A stretch of 53,692 nucleotides of DNA from a virus. Made by a program: the position numbers and the translations under genes. Every line of letters begins with the position of its first letter. Position 1 is the first letter of the stretch. This document shows positions 27,650-34,998 of this stretch, in pieces. The notes beneath the pieces are model-generated. The model was not told where the DNA came from, ran no database searches, and worked only from the letters and a program-made list of their open reading frames with translations. The stretch covers positions 1 to 53,692 of the IMG/VR virus record IMGVR_UViG_3300050133_000100. One strand, written 5' to 3'.

Positions 27650-27906
27650 TCGGAATCCTCCGCTTGAATCTGAGCCTGCGCTTCCAGGTAGCGCTTTTTG
27701 AATTCTTCCACCGCGCTGATTGCCTTGATTGCGAACTCGCCGGCCTTCGTGCCGGGTCCCAGCGTTTCCGTCAAGGCTTGCCGGATCTGGTTCTCCATCA
27801 TCTTTTCGGCGATGCGTAATAGCGGATCCCCGTTTGCTTTCAGCCCCGCTTTCAACATTTCGTGGCCGAGGATATCTAATCGGCCTGGAGGTACAACAGC
27901 TTTCAT
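27646..27906 (-). CDS. Small helical protein
   Basis: 86 aa from ATG 27906. Charged, helical throughout (DILGHEMLKAGLKANGDPLL, EEFKKRYLEAQAQIQAE), without a membrane segment. The one soluble member of this stretch; may bridge membrane proteins and core. No family recognised. Confidence 0.7.
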   Translation of the reverse strand: MKAVVPPGRLDILGHEMLKAGLKANGDPLLRIAEKMMENQIRQALTETLGPGTKAGEFAIKAISAVEEFKKRYLEAQAQIQAEDSE

Positions 27907-28175
27907 TGCTGCGCCTCCAGACTGGGAATCCATTCCCGGATTTGGGCAGTGATCTGCGGCCAGAAGTACCACGCGAGCCCGCCCACGATTGCAAGCCCGA
28001 TGAGCCACGTAGTAATCGAGGGACCCGCCGCGGGTGCCGGTGTATCCAAGCAACCACCGATGGCTTGCGTATAGCCAGAGGGGCAGATGCTTGGATCGAC
28101 CACAAGCAATGCTCCGCTCTGGGTCTGCGCGTCGAGTTGCGCCTGCGTCATGGTGATGGGAGTAGGTGCTGTCAT
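27903..28175 (-). CDS. CPSGY-motif protein with C-terminal membrane helix
   Basis: 90 aa from ATG 28175. Has SICPSGYTQAIGGCLDTP followed by a transmembrane helix (ITTWLIGLAIVGGLAWYFW). The CPSGYxxxxGxC motif recurs in the upstream neighbour (28172-28858), again just before a membrane helix, so the two are likely relatives. Confidence 0.7.
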   Translation of the reverse strand: MTAPTPITMTQAQLDAQTQSGALLVVDPSICPSGYTQAIGGCLDTPAPAAGPSITTWLIGLAIVGGLAWYFWPQITAQIREWIPSLEAQQ

Positions 28176-28858
28176 CGCCGCCGCCTTCCGCCGCCGCCCG
28201 AAAGCATCGGCAGGATAACCAGCGCTCCGAGAATCACGGCGCCATAGGTCATCACTTGGGCATTCGTGGCAAAAGAGAACCACTGGCCCGCTGCGGCAAC
28301 GCATGCGCCCGTCGAGGACCTGTATCCGCTGGGGCAGACTGTCGTAGCAACTTGGGAAACTGTTCCCGTTGTGAGCCCTGCTGCGATTTGCGCTGCTGTG
28401 AGTGCTGCGCTGGAAGCCGCGGGAACCATCTTTAAAAGCGCCGCTTGCGCCGCTACCTGCTGGGCTGTGAGTTGCGCGGGAGTCAAGGCGGTACCGGGCG
28501 TGACGTTCGTGATGTTGTAGCCCGGCGCCGCATACAAAGTGCTTGGATCGACGCCGGCCGCGATAGCTCCTGTTGGATCGTATTGGTAGGCGTCGGCTGG
28601 CGCCACTCCTTGGGCGATCAACTGGCTATAAAGGGATGCGCCTGGATCGCTACTGGGAACTGCCACAATCGGAGTAATGCTTGGGTCGGTGCTTACATCC
28701 ACTACTCCGCAGGTCGGATCCGATGCCGGGTCGCACAATCCCATACCGGCGAATCCGCCGCCTCTTTGTCCTGCACCTGGAAACCATCGGCGATAGAGAG
28801 GGCTGGATAGATTCGGAGAGGTGCGTAACGCTGAGCTGAGAGTGGTGGGGTAGATCAT
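28172..28858 (-). CDS. CPSGY-motif protein with C-terminal membrane helix
   Basis: 228 aa from ATG 28858. Long Ala/Thr/Pro-rich body (PGTALTPAQLTAQQVAAQAA), then TVCPSGYRSSTGACVAAAG and one transmembrane helix (VMTYGAVILGALVILPML) with an Arg tail (RRRR). The ectodomain looks extended rather than globular, as expected for a spike stalk or membrane linker. Confidence 0.7.
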   Translation of the reverse strand: MIYPTTLSSALRTSPNLSSPLYRRWFPGAGQRGGGFAGMGLCDPASDPTCGVVDVSTDPSITPIVAVPSSDPGASLYSQLIAQGVAPADAYQYDPTGAIAAGVDPSTLYAAPGYNITNVTPGTALTPAQLTAQQVAAQAALLKMVPAASSAALTAAQIAAGLTTGTVSQVATTVCPSGYRSSTGACVAAAGQWFSFATNAQVMTYGAVILGALVILPMLSGGGGRRRR

Positions 28859-28880
28859 GTCAGCGCCTCAATTGGGATTA

Positions 28881-28897
28881 GGGGTAAACCGCCGTTG
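28881..28897 (-). repeat. L element
   Basis: CAACGGCGGTTTACCCC, upstream of ATG 28858; left border of the cassette holding 28939-29157. Confidence 0.8.
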
Positions 28898-28938
28898 AAG
28901 ATTTCTGCTATTCTGGCCATCAGTGCGCGGAGGCCTTG

Positions 28939-29157
28939 ATGCTCGGACGCATTTCCGAAATGTCCGAAACTGTCACCTGTCCCGACTGTGGCGCATTCTT
29001 CACAATTCATCGCCACAGCGAATTCAGCATACGTACGAGTTCGGAATGCCCGGTATGCTCTGTTCCTGAATTGGCGCAACGCTGGGGACCGGAATTTCAA
29101 CGCCTCCGCGCAATGCCGAGCACAGAGCCGCAACATCCCGATCAGCCCAAAAACTGA
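28939..29157 (+). CDS. Zinc-ribbon protein on a rightward cassette
   Basis: 72 aa from ATG 28939 with GCGGAGG upstream. Two CxxC knuckles (CPDCGAFFTIHRH and CPVCSV) form a zinc ribbon, as in small transcription or translation factors. The last 16 residues (RAMPSTEPQHPDQPKN) come from the R element, exactly as in the cassette gene at 15928. Opposes the virion operon. Confidence 0.65.
   Translation: MLGRISEMSETVTCPDCGAFFTIHRHSEFSIRTSSECPVCSVPELAQRWGPEFQRLRAMPSTEPQHPDQPKN
29105..29153 (-). repeat. R element
   Basis: TTTGGGCTGATCGGG ... GCTCGGCATTGCGCGG, 7 bases past the stop at 29160. Nearly identical to the copy at 16391. Confidence 0.85.
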
Positions 29158-29159
29158 TT

Positions 29160-29336
29160 TCACTTCTGCCCCTTTTTTGGAAGAATCATCGCCAGTCCCA
29201 CCGCTCCTAACGCGAGAATCCAAAACCAGCATGAGGATTCACAATCTGGCCTCACGTCTCCGGCTGCAATCGCTCCGGCTTTACAGCATCCCGGGGAATG
29301 CCTCCATTGATACCCGTAGCCTCCGAGGTTCTTCAT
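29160..29336 (-). CDS. 58-aa C-terminally anchored protein
   Basis: ATG 29336 overlaps the upstream TGA. Short cysteine-containing ectodomain (SPGCCKAGAIAAGD) and one transmembrane helix (CWFWILALGAVGLAMILP) with a KKGQK end. Too short for standard ORF cut-offs. Same design as its neighbours. Confidence 0.65.
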   Translation of the reverse strand: MKNLGGYGYQWRHSPGCCKAGAIAAGDVRPDCESSCWFWILALGAVGLAMILPKKGQK

Positions 29337-29554
29337 GATTTGGCCTTTGCAGTCTTGCCCTTCGTTTTGGGTCCAAGCGCGGTGGCTTTTACTTCCAACT
29401 CTTCATCGGAAAACCGCTGAATGTCGCCGAATTCGATGGTCTCTTCGCCCACGTGGTTGATAATCATCACGCTTGGATTCTCGGTACCCACTCCGAATTG
29501 CAAGATAAGATCCGCCTTCGCGTGACCACTCGATAAACTGATGATGGCGCTCAA
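29333..29554 (-). CDS. Small hypothetical protein
   Basis: 73 aa from TTG 29554, which overlaps the upstream stop (TTGA) and has GGAGG 6 bases before it. Beta-rich with a basic end (KTKGKTAKAKS). No membrane helix; function unknown. Confidence 0.65.
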   Translation of the reverse strand: MSAIISLSSGHAKADLILQFGVGTENPSVMIINHVGEETIEFGDIQRFSDEELEVKATALGPKTKGKTAKAKS

Positions 29555-29718
29555 AACCCGCCTCCATTCAACCAGAAGATTGAGAGTCCCAAAGTCTCCA
29601 GCGCGAAAACGAGCGCGAAAACGACTAGCAATGTGAACAAGCCGAATTTAACGAGCGGAGTCCAACGTCGGAACCGGAATGCCGCCATCATCGTGCGATA
29701 CAGAAAGCCTTTTCTCAT
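29551..29718 (-). CDS. 55-aa single-span membrane protein
   Basis: ATG 29718 overlaps the upstream TGA. Basic N-terminus (MRKGFLYRTMMAAFRFRRW) then one long hydrophobic helix (FGLFTLLVVFALVFALETLG). Positive-inside topology predicts the N-terminus in the cytoplasm or particle interior. Confidence 0.65.
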   Translation of the reverse strand: MRKGFLYRTMMAAFRFRRWTPLVKFGLFTLLVVFALVFALETLGLSIFWLNGGGF

Positions 29719-30329
29719 ACCAGCCACGCATTCGCAACGTGTAACGCTGCCAGTCCTTCGATGCCGGTCAAGCCGAGCTGGGGAGCCTGAAGTTGCGCCA
29801 TTGCCAGCCATGTTCCAATGTCGGTCGGGGTGCTTCTGTCTCCCGCTGAGCCATCGGCTGCGAGTATGCCGGCGTCCTGGTAGGTCTGCGGATCGATCGA
29901 ACCCGGATCGAAGGGGCAATCCTGCCCCGTGGCCGCTGTATAGAAGTAGCACCACTGATCCATCCCAAGCCCGGTAGATGTTCCCGCCAGCGCTGTCATC
30001 TTTTGCGAAATCAATTGTGTTGCCGCTGGTGCGGGATTTACGGGACTTGCTGGTGTCGATGGAACCGAGACAGGTGTGGTGGGCGTCGGTGCGGGGACCG
30101 GAGCTGTAGGCGCACTGATGGCAGGTAGGCTAGATGGCTGCTGCGCCATGATGGCCGCAACCTGCGCCGGGGTTACTCCCGTTGGAGTGGTAACCGGGGC
30201 CGTCGCCAGCGGAGCGCCTGGACCAAACAGACTAGGGAACCACTGCGCCAAATATCCGCCCTTCCAGATCAGATACACTCCCACTCCCCCGACGACGATA
30301 AGAACACCATATTTGACGCGACTATCCAT
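29715..30329 (-). CDS. N-terminally anchored protein with proline-rich stalk
   Basis: 204 aa from ATG 30329. Transmembrane helix at residues 7-23 (YGVLIVVGGVGVYLIWKGG), then a Pro/Thr/Val-rich stalk (PTPTTPVSVPSTPASPVNPA) and a C-terminal domain with MDQWCYFYTAATGQDCPFDP. Unlike most neighbours the anchor is at the start. The stalk plus terminal domain suggests a spike or entry device. Confidence 0.7.
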   Translation of the reverse strand: MDSRVKYGVLIVVGGVGVYLIWKGGYLAQWFPSLFGPGAPLATAPVTTPTGVTPAQVAAIMAQQPSSLPAISAPTAPVPAPTPTTPVSVPSTPASPVNPAPAATQLISQKMTALAGTSTGLGMDQWCYFYTAATGQDCPFDPGSIDPQTYQDAGILAADGSAGDRSTPTDIGTWLAMAQLQAPQLGLTGIEGLAALHVANAWLV

Positions 30330-30408
30330 AGAACACCGCCGCGCAAAGCCGAGCATGGAGTCGTGAGAACAGTTGAGCCCAACAACTAAATTTAGCCCGA
30401 GTCCTCAT
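30322..30408 (-). CDS. 28-aa junction ORF
   Basis: ATG 30408 overlaps the upstream TGA and the TAG overlaps the next gene's start region. Consists of an R element. Possibly only a coupling leader. Confidence 0.35.
   Translation of the reverse strand: MRTRAKFSCWAQLFSRLHARLCAAVFYG
30337..30388 (-). repeat. R element
   Basis: TTGTTGGGCTCAACTG ... GCTCGGCTTTGCGCGG, ending 8 bases before ATG 30329. No L copy follows. Confidence 0.8.
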
Positions 30409-30932
30409 CTTCTGGCCCTCCACCTGTATATTCCATAAGCCGCCGCTCCAAGTAGAGCTACAGCTACAAACGGATGCTCCCTGATAAACCCTCCCGCTCC
30501 ACATCCACACGGAGAAGAATCAGGATACGGCCCGCCAAACTTCGCGCCCCAATAAACCGGCTCGCATCCGTTCCTCTGAATCGCATCGACGAACATCTGC
30601 TCGACACGCGGCGCCACGGGTAAAGGTTGGGACGCTCGGGCAACGGTCGCCATTGATCCGCAATACGGAGCGCAGAGAGGCGAAGCGCAGCTCATCGCGC
30701 CGGCGAATCCTCCAAACGAACAATCGGCTAAGAGGTCGATCCCGGCTTCTTCCTGCGTAATCGCTCCACACTGGATCTTCAGGCACGTTTCAGGATTGGG
30801 AATCGGACGGCCCGGGCGGATACGCGCGAAGCCTGCCGGATCGACCGCGCGAGTCGCAAAGGCCGCGACAAGGGAATCGTACGATGCATCCCCCATTCCG
30901 ACTTGTCCCATGCCTGAGAAGTCCCTCATCAT
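30405..30932 (-). CDS. C-terminally anchored cysteine-rich protein
   Basis: 175 aa from ATG 30932. Body with many cysteines (ETCLKIQCGAITQEEAG, SCASPLCAPYCGSM, NGCEPVYWGAKFGG), then CGCGAGGFIREHPFVAVALL, a transmembrane helix ending in RWRARR. A disulfide-rich ectodomain and tail anchor are likely. No family recognised. Confidence 0.7.
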   Translation of the reverse strand: MMRDFSGMGQVGMGDASYDSLVAAFATRAVDPAGFARIRPGRPIPNPETCLKIQCGAITQEEAGIDLLADCSFGGFAGAMSCASPLCAPYCGSMATVARASQPLPVAPRVEQMFVDAIQRNGCEPVYWGAKFGGPYPDSSPCGCGAGGFIREHPFVAVALLGAAAYGIYRWRARR

Positions 30933-31612
30933 TTAACCGCCGAAATAATCAAGGCTACTGCTGCTAGTCCCGCAATCCAATACAGCATCGGATTGATGGG
31001 AGCCGAAACTAGCGCTGCGCCGGAACTTGAACTCGATGAACTTGTGGCGTTCGTGCTATCTGCCGTGGTCCCGCCTTGCTGCGGAGGTGTTGCTTTCGGC
31101 GTCTGCTGCGGCGTTGTCACTGGAGGGGTAGGCGGTACACCTTCCGCGGCTAGCGCTTTCGCCGCTGGGTCTCCCAAGAGAGCCGCTGCGTTTACAATAT
31201 CGGCAGTCGATCCGCCTGTTGTTCCTGGAAGGGTGAGCCCGAAGGTTCGCGAGTAGCAGTCTGGCGGTTGCGGGAAGGTATTCAAGCAGTTCTGTACGTC
31301 CACGTTGTAGTTCGCTGCGGTTCCTTGCGCCATGTTCTGCTGCTGTGTCGCTAGCAGTTGCGCGATGCATGCCGACGAGAATGCCGCGCCGCCCGGTCGC
31401 GTGTCCTGGCTACAAGCCGGAGGCGCTATGGGTGTGGGGGCTTGATACACCGCTGGTCCGCTGCCGCTTCCGCTCCATCCGCCTGAGGGTGTCCAGATCG
31501 TTGTGACGTTCACTCCAGGATCGGCGCCGATTCCGGATCGTCTCTGTCTGCCGGGGTAGCGGAAGCCTCCACGCGAGGGGTAGCCGTTTCCGTTGCGGAG
31601 TTGGACGTTCAT
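30929..31612 (-). CDS. C-terminally anchored, low-complexity protein
   Basis: 227 aa from ATG 31612 (1-base overlap with the upstream stop). Gly/Arg-rich start (GGFRYPGRQRRSGIGAD), a middle with cysteines (DVQNCLNTFPQPPDCYSRTF), a Pro/Thr/Ser linker including seven serines in a row, and a transmembrane helix (MLYWIAGLAAVALIISAV). Confidence 0.7.
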   Translation of the reverse strand: MNVQLRNGNGYPSRGGFRYPGRQRRSGIGADPGVNVTTIWTPSGGWSGSGSGPAVYQAPTPIAPPACSQDTRPGGAAFSSACIAQLLATQQQNMAQGTAANYNVDVQNCLNTFPQPPDCYSRTFGLTLPGTTGGSTADIVNAAALLGDPAAKALAAEGVPPTPPVTTPQQTPKATPPQQGGTTADSTNATSSSSSSSGAALVSAPINPMLYWIAGLAAVALIISAVK

Positions 31613-32331
31613 CAGTCGTTCTCCGTGAGGACGTAACCCAATCCGAAAGCGATTAAAGCAAGCCCGCCCCACAAGTAGAGATTCGTGCTTGAGTTGGAAA
31701 CAGTTGTAGAGCCTGAAGCGGATGCGGTGTTGCTGCCGCCCGCCGAGCCCGGCGTGCTAGTGTTGACAGGTGCGCCCGGTGTGGAACTTTGCGCCGCCAC
31801 TTTTGCCGCTGCGACATTGGCCGCTACTGCCGGATCGTTTGCAATCGGATCGTAGTAGTATCCAAACCAGTCCCACTTACCGCCACGCTGCCGATCCTTC
31901 AGACAGTTTGATCCTGCCGAGCCGAGCTGGGGATTGGAGCATAATTGCACGATCTGATTCCAGCCCTGGCTGAAAACTTCCAGGGCGTACTGCTGAGCTT
32001 GGGGTGTCTTTTCTTCCGGTGCGAGAGATTGCCACGCTGCAAGGTTCGGCTTCATTACGTCCGCTTCCATCTGGTTTACCCATTCGGTTGTGATGGTGTT
32101 GTTTGGATTGGGGCCAAACAGCGAGACGATATTTGCCAGCGCGGCGCCCGCTTCCAACACTGCGCCCGCGATCGGGATGCCGGCCTTGGTGGCTGCCGAT
32201 GCCATCTGCTGCAATGATCCGGCTACAGCTTTCGCGTCTCCCTGCTGAGAACTCCCGGAGAGTCCCCAGTGAGGCATCTGATAGCCGGTGCGTCTCCAGC
32301 CGGTCCATTCGTATTGTGGAACTGTGCTCAT
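31612..32331 (-). CDS. C-terminally anchored protein with helical body
   Basis: 239 aa from ATG 32331. Helical N-terminal domain (AVAGSLQQMASAATKAGIPI, ALEVFSQGWNQIVQLCSNPQ) with PQLGSAGSNCLKDRQRGG, then a Ser/Thr/Gly linker and a transmembrane helix (LYLWGGLALIAFGLGYVL). Some residues (SQGWNQI...C) recall small peptidoglycan-side proteins, but I cannot assign a family. Confidence 0.7.
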   Translation of the reverse strand: MSTVPQYEWTGWRRTGYQMPHWGLSGSSQQGDAKAVAGSLQQMASAATKAGIPIAGAVLEAGAALANIVSLFGPNPNNTITTEWVNQMEADVMKPNLAAWQSLAPEEKTPQAQQYALEVFSQGWNQIVQLCSNPQLGSAGSNCLKDRQRGGKWDWFGYYYDPIANDPAVAANVAAAKVAAQSSTPGAPVNTSTPGSAGGSNTASASGSTTVSNSSTNLYLWGGLALIAFGLGYVLTEND

Positions 32332-32741
32332 CGGCTGCGTTTTTTACCTGCGGGACGGATTAGCAGACTGTTGTTTCCTTTCCTTTGAACTTTTACACGG
32401 GCGCCAGATAAAGTAGTGGGGTACCAGCTTCCGGGTTTCATTTGAGAGATTTTGGCCCGTAGATTCTTCGCCGGATTAGACTTTTTGCGCGCGGTGGAGC
32501 GCTTCTTGGTTTTGGCGCGCGTCTGTTTTTTGTTCCGGGCTGTCTTGCAGTTCTTCTTGGCCGGGCGCTTCGCTTTCTTCTTTTTCTTCTTGGTTGCCAC
32601 GGGATTCCTTTTCAATCGTTCCGCCAATGCGACTAATTGCCTCCAGCGCTGTCTTTCTTTGGCTGTGAGCATCCGTCGGCTCATCAGATCATTCAAGCGC
32701 TGGATTTTCGCTTCGACGCTTGCTCGTGTTTGCTTCGCCAT
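32328..32741 (-). CDS. Basic protein sharing a C-terminal module with the HNH protein
   Basis: 137 aa from ATG 32741. Very basic (KKKKKKAKRPAKKNCKTARN). The last 35 residues (GSWYPTTLSGARVKVQRKGN) align with the end of the next gene upstream (KKWTPATLNGARVRIRAVGK). DNA binding is likely from charge. Probably a virion core protein. Confidence 0.7.
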   Translation of the reverse strand: MAKQTRASVEAKIQRLNDLMSRRMLTAKERQRWRQLVALAERLKRNPVATKKKKKKAKRPAKKNCKTARNKKQTRAKTKKRSTARKKSNPAKNLRAKISQMKPGSWYPTTLSGARVKVQRKGNNSLLIRPAGKKRSR

Positions 32742-33313
32742 CAGCGCCCCACCTTGCCGAGATCAATCTGCAGCCCCTTGCCCACCGCCCGAATCCGTAC
32801 CCGTGCGCCGTTCAGTGTCGCCGGCGTCCACTTCTTCAGCGGGTTGCCGCGCGCTTGACGGGCGCTCCAGATTTCCGAAGCGTATTCCCTGCGCTTAGAC
32901 TTCGGGGTTTCGTGGATGATGCGCCCGCCTTCGTCATGCGCCTTGCGGGTATGCTGCAGAACGGCGTTGACGTATTCGCCCAGCGATTGAGCGCCTGGGT
33001 TGTACTGAGCCGTTCTTCGGCCCTTGCCCTTTCTGGCCATCTTCGCCCCTTCCCGCGTGTTGCATGATTTGCAGAGCCAGCGGAGGTTAGATTTCGCGCC
33101 GTTCGATTCGTCACCGTCTTTGTGGTCGATGGTTAGAAAACGAGTCGAACCACAGATGGCGCATTCTCGAGAACCGGATGGACGGCAAGCCTGTTGATTG
33201 GCCCGGTACCGCTTTGCCCGGTCGGTGACCTTCTGTTTCCGGGTGCGAGCACAGCCGCCGCGCTCCCGTTTGCCTTGACCGCCTGCGCCGCCTGTATTCA
33301 AAACCTGATTCAT
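32741..33313 (-). CDS. HNH-type nuclease domain fused to a virion module
   Basis: 190 aa from ATG 33313 (ATGA overlap). Residues about 48-90 have CAICGSTRFLTIDHKDGDES and LRWLCKSCNTREG, a zinc-bound HNH nuclease motif. After a basic stretch, the C-terminus (WTPATLNGARVRIRAVGKGL) matches that of 32328-32741. An HNH domain tied to a putative capsid module could cut DNA during packaging or entry; it may also be a domesticated homing nuclease. Confidence 0.72.
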   Translation of the reverse strand: MNQVLNTGGAGGQGKRERGGCARTRKQKVTDRAKRYRANQQACRPSGSRECAICGSTRFLTIDHKDGDESNGAKSNLRWLCKSCNTREGAKMARKGKGRRTAQYNPGAQSLGEYVNAVLQHTRKAHDEGGRIIHETPKSKRREYASEIWSARQARGNPLKKWTPATLNGARVRIRAVGKGLQIDLGKVGR

Positions 33314-33960
33314 CGGTTCTTCACCAGATAGATAACTGCTGCTACGGCTGCTATCCCAACAATCCATGCGCCAGGTGAAGCTGAGCCTGCTACTGCCACT
33401 TGCGGAAGCGTGCCGACATATCCCGGCGTTCCGTATGCTGGCTGAACCTGAGTGCCGGCCGCTACGCTCGCGCCTGCAGCGATCGCGTTGAGAATCCGCT
33501 GCGTTGTGTCCTGGCACAGCACGGCTCCGTATACGGTTGGATCGCACGGCATTCCGTTCGACAATGTGTAATCGCCGATTCCTTTGGAGCAAGCGGTCGG
33601 ACGTCCTGCTCTTCGCCATTTATCAAACTGCGATTCGCTTCGCTGCGATCCTATCCGGTCCCACTGCGTACCCCTGGTGTTGCGCCGCGATCCGACGTTG
33701 AGAACGCTTGAGCCGATATCGAGGATGCTGGGGGCTCCTGGGGTTTCTCCGGTCCACACGGAGGCATCGTTAGTAAACGGTGACGAGCTGCCGGATTCCG
33801 CGGTCATCGGTTCGCCGGTTGCCGGATCCACTCCACTGGCGTCTGATCCTGAAGGCCAGAACTCGGCGCCGATTACGTTTCCTTGGGAATCGAGTGCGAA
33901 GTTGGGAACACCTCCACCTGGTAGCCCGAGCCTGCCGGTTAAGGTGATCGGGAGTATCAC
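33310..33960 (-). CDS. C-terminally anchored protein
   Basis: 216 aa from GTG 33960 with GAGGA upstream. Body with VDPATGEPMTAESGSSSPF, a basic part (RRNTRGTQWDRIGSQRSE) and YTLSNGMPCDPTVYGAVLCQ, whose LSNGMPC also occurs in the candidate capsid protein at 19152. One C-terminal transmembrane helix (GAWIVGIAAVAAVIYLV). No family recognised. Confidence 0.68.
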   Translation of the reverse strand: MILPITLTGRLGLPGGGVPNFALDSQGNVIGAEFWPSGSDASGVDPATGEPMTAESGSSSPFTNDASVWTGETPGAPSILDIGSSVLNVGSRRNTRGTQWDRIGSQRSESQFDKWRRAGRPTACSKGIGDYTLSNGMPCDPTVYGAVLCQDTTQRILNAIAAGASVAAGTQVQPAYGTPGYVGTLPQVAVAGSASPGAWIVGIAAVAAVIYLVKNR

Positions 33961-34160
33961 AGGTTTTCCTCGACTGTGGATAAACCGCCGTTGACCAGCA
34001 AAGGAAGGTTTCCGGCTTGCGGGAGCGCGGAAACATAGAATGCCGCTTGAGAATGTTGGGCAACGCTTGTTTTCGATATTCTGACCGAGTATTCTGCGGC
34101 CGCGCAATGGTTCGCACGGATCGGGCACAGTGACGCGGCCAATATATAAGGATGCGTCAT
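33957..34160 (-). CDS. 67-aa junction ORF
   Basis: ATG 34160 overlaps the upstream TGA and its TGA overlaps GTG 33960, so it is coupled on both sides. Spans a damaged R (about 34104-34150) and the L at 33977. Begins MTHPYILAASLCPIRANHCA. Uncertain whether the peptide matters. Confidence 0.4.
   Translation of the reverse strand: MTHPYILAASLCPIRANHCAAAEYSVRISKTSVAQHSQAAFYVSALPQAGNLPLLVNGGLSTVEENL
33977..33998 (-). repeat. L element
   Basis: GGTCAACGGCGGTTTATCC, upstream of GTG 33960. The following AAGGTTTCC and GGAGCGCGGA match the junction at 8643-8756. Confidence 0.8.
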
Positions 34161-34831
34161 GCCCACACCCTCCACGCAACAAACCCAAGAGCCGCTACTA
34201 AAGCTACAGCTCCAAGAACTTTCCATCCCGATTGCGGCCACTCCGCTCGTTTCCCATACGGGTTAGGAGCTTCCCATCCCGGATACTGACCATGCGACGT
34301 ATCGAGCGCTACACGTCCTGACCAATTCGGCCCGCATTGACCCCCGGAACAATCCGCGAAGTTGTACACATGCGAATAACGGCCAGGGTCTTCAGGATCC
34401 ACTGCTACCGTCACGAAGCCGGCCGGAATTCCCAAAGCAAGCAAGCGAGCTCTCATCGTCATCGAGAAGCAATCGCAATCCCCTTTCGGATCGGCCATTC
34501 TGCGCATGTCCACCGGACGAACAAGCACCTCTGGCACGCCGTCGCCATCGTGCGCTTGCTTCAGCCAGGCGCTGAACGGTTCCCCTGTGTCTTCGTCCTG
34601 AACAAAGCGGATCGAGTTTTTCACGTCCTGCCAGTTGCCGGCGATGCAATCCCCGTTCCCTAACGCACACCCTCGCAACGCATCGGCGCGGATCTCGGGA
34701 GAGAACGAATCCGCATCCGAGTAATCGACCATCATGTCGATCACTTGCGCTACTTGGGTGTCGGGGTCTTCAGAGAGAGGCGTGGCGTCAACGTTGATGA
34801 CTCCACCGAAGGATGGTTCGTAAACCCGCAT
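34157..34831 (-). CDS. Membrane-anchored transglutaminase-like protein
   Basis: 224 aa from ATG 34831. Cys119 in KGDCDCFSM, His154 in GRYSHVYNF and Asp177 in ALDTS form the transglutaminase/papain-fold triad. A C-terminal transmembrane helix (WKVLGAVALVAALGFVAW) anchors it. Related phage proteins are thought to cleave or crosslink proteins or peptidoglycan peptides. First gene of the leftward virion block, reading from the divergent promoter region at 34.9 kb. No clear Shine-Dalgarno, so start is tentative. Confidence 0.78.
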   Translation of the reverse strand: MRVYEPSFGGVINVDATPLSEDPDTQVAQVIDMMVDYSDADSFSPEIRADALRGCALGNGDCIAGNWQDVKNSIRFVQDEDTGEPFSAWLKQAHDGDGVPEVLVRPVDMRRMADPKGDCDCFSMTMRARLLALGIPAGFVTVAVDPEDPGRYSHVYNFADCSGGQCGPNWSGRVALDTSHGQYPGWEAPNPYGKRAEWPQSGWKVLGAVALVAALGFVAWRVWA

Positions 34832-34935
34832 TCAAAAGTTTTTTGCACCGGGACCGCTTGCGTGACGGCCCCGGCTGGAGACATCCGAACGAGAGACACG
34901 ACAACAGGCTTAACCATAACCCCCTTGACGCCCGT

Positions 34936-34965
34936 TTGCCAATCATGTAGGTTTATATCTATATA
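34936..34965 (+). promoter_or_regulatory. Rightward promoter in the divergent region
   Basis: TTGCCA at 34936-34941, 18-base spacer, TATATA at 34960-34965 in a short AT-rich patch. Faces the gene at 34999. A leftward TTGGCA ... TATGGT pair (18-base spacer) overlaps it and may serve the virion block. The 167-base gap holds no other feature. Confidence 0.5.
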
Positions 34966-34998
34966 TAAATACTTGTCCCACAAAGAGATGAGGGCTAC

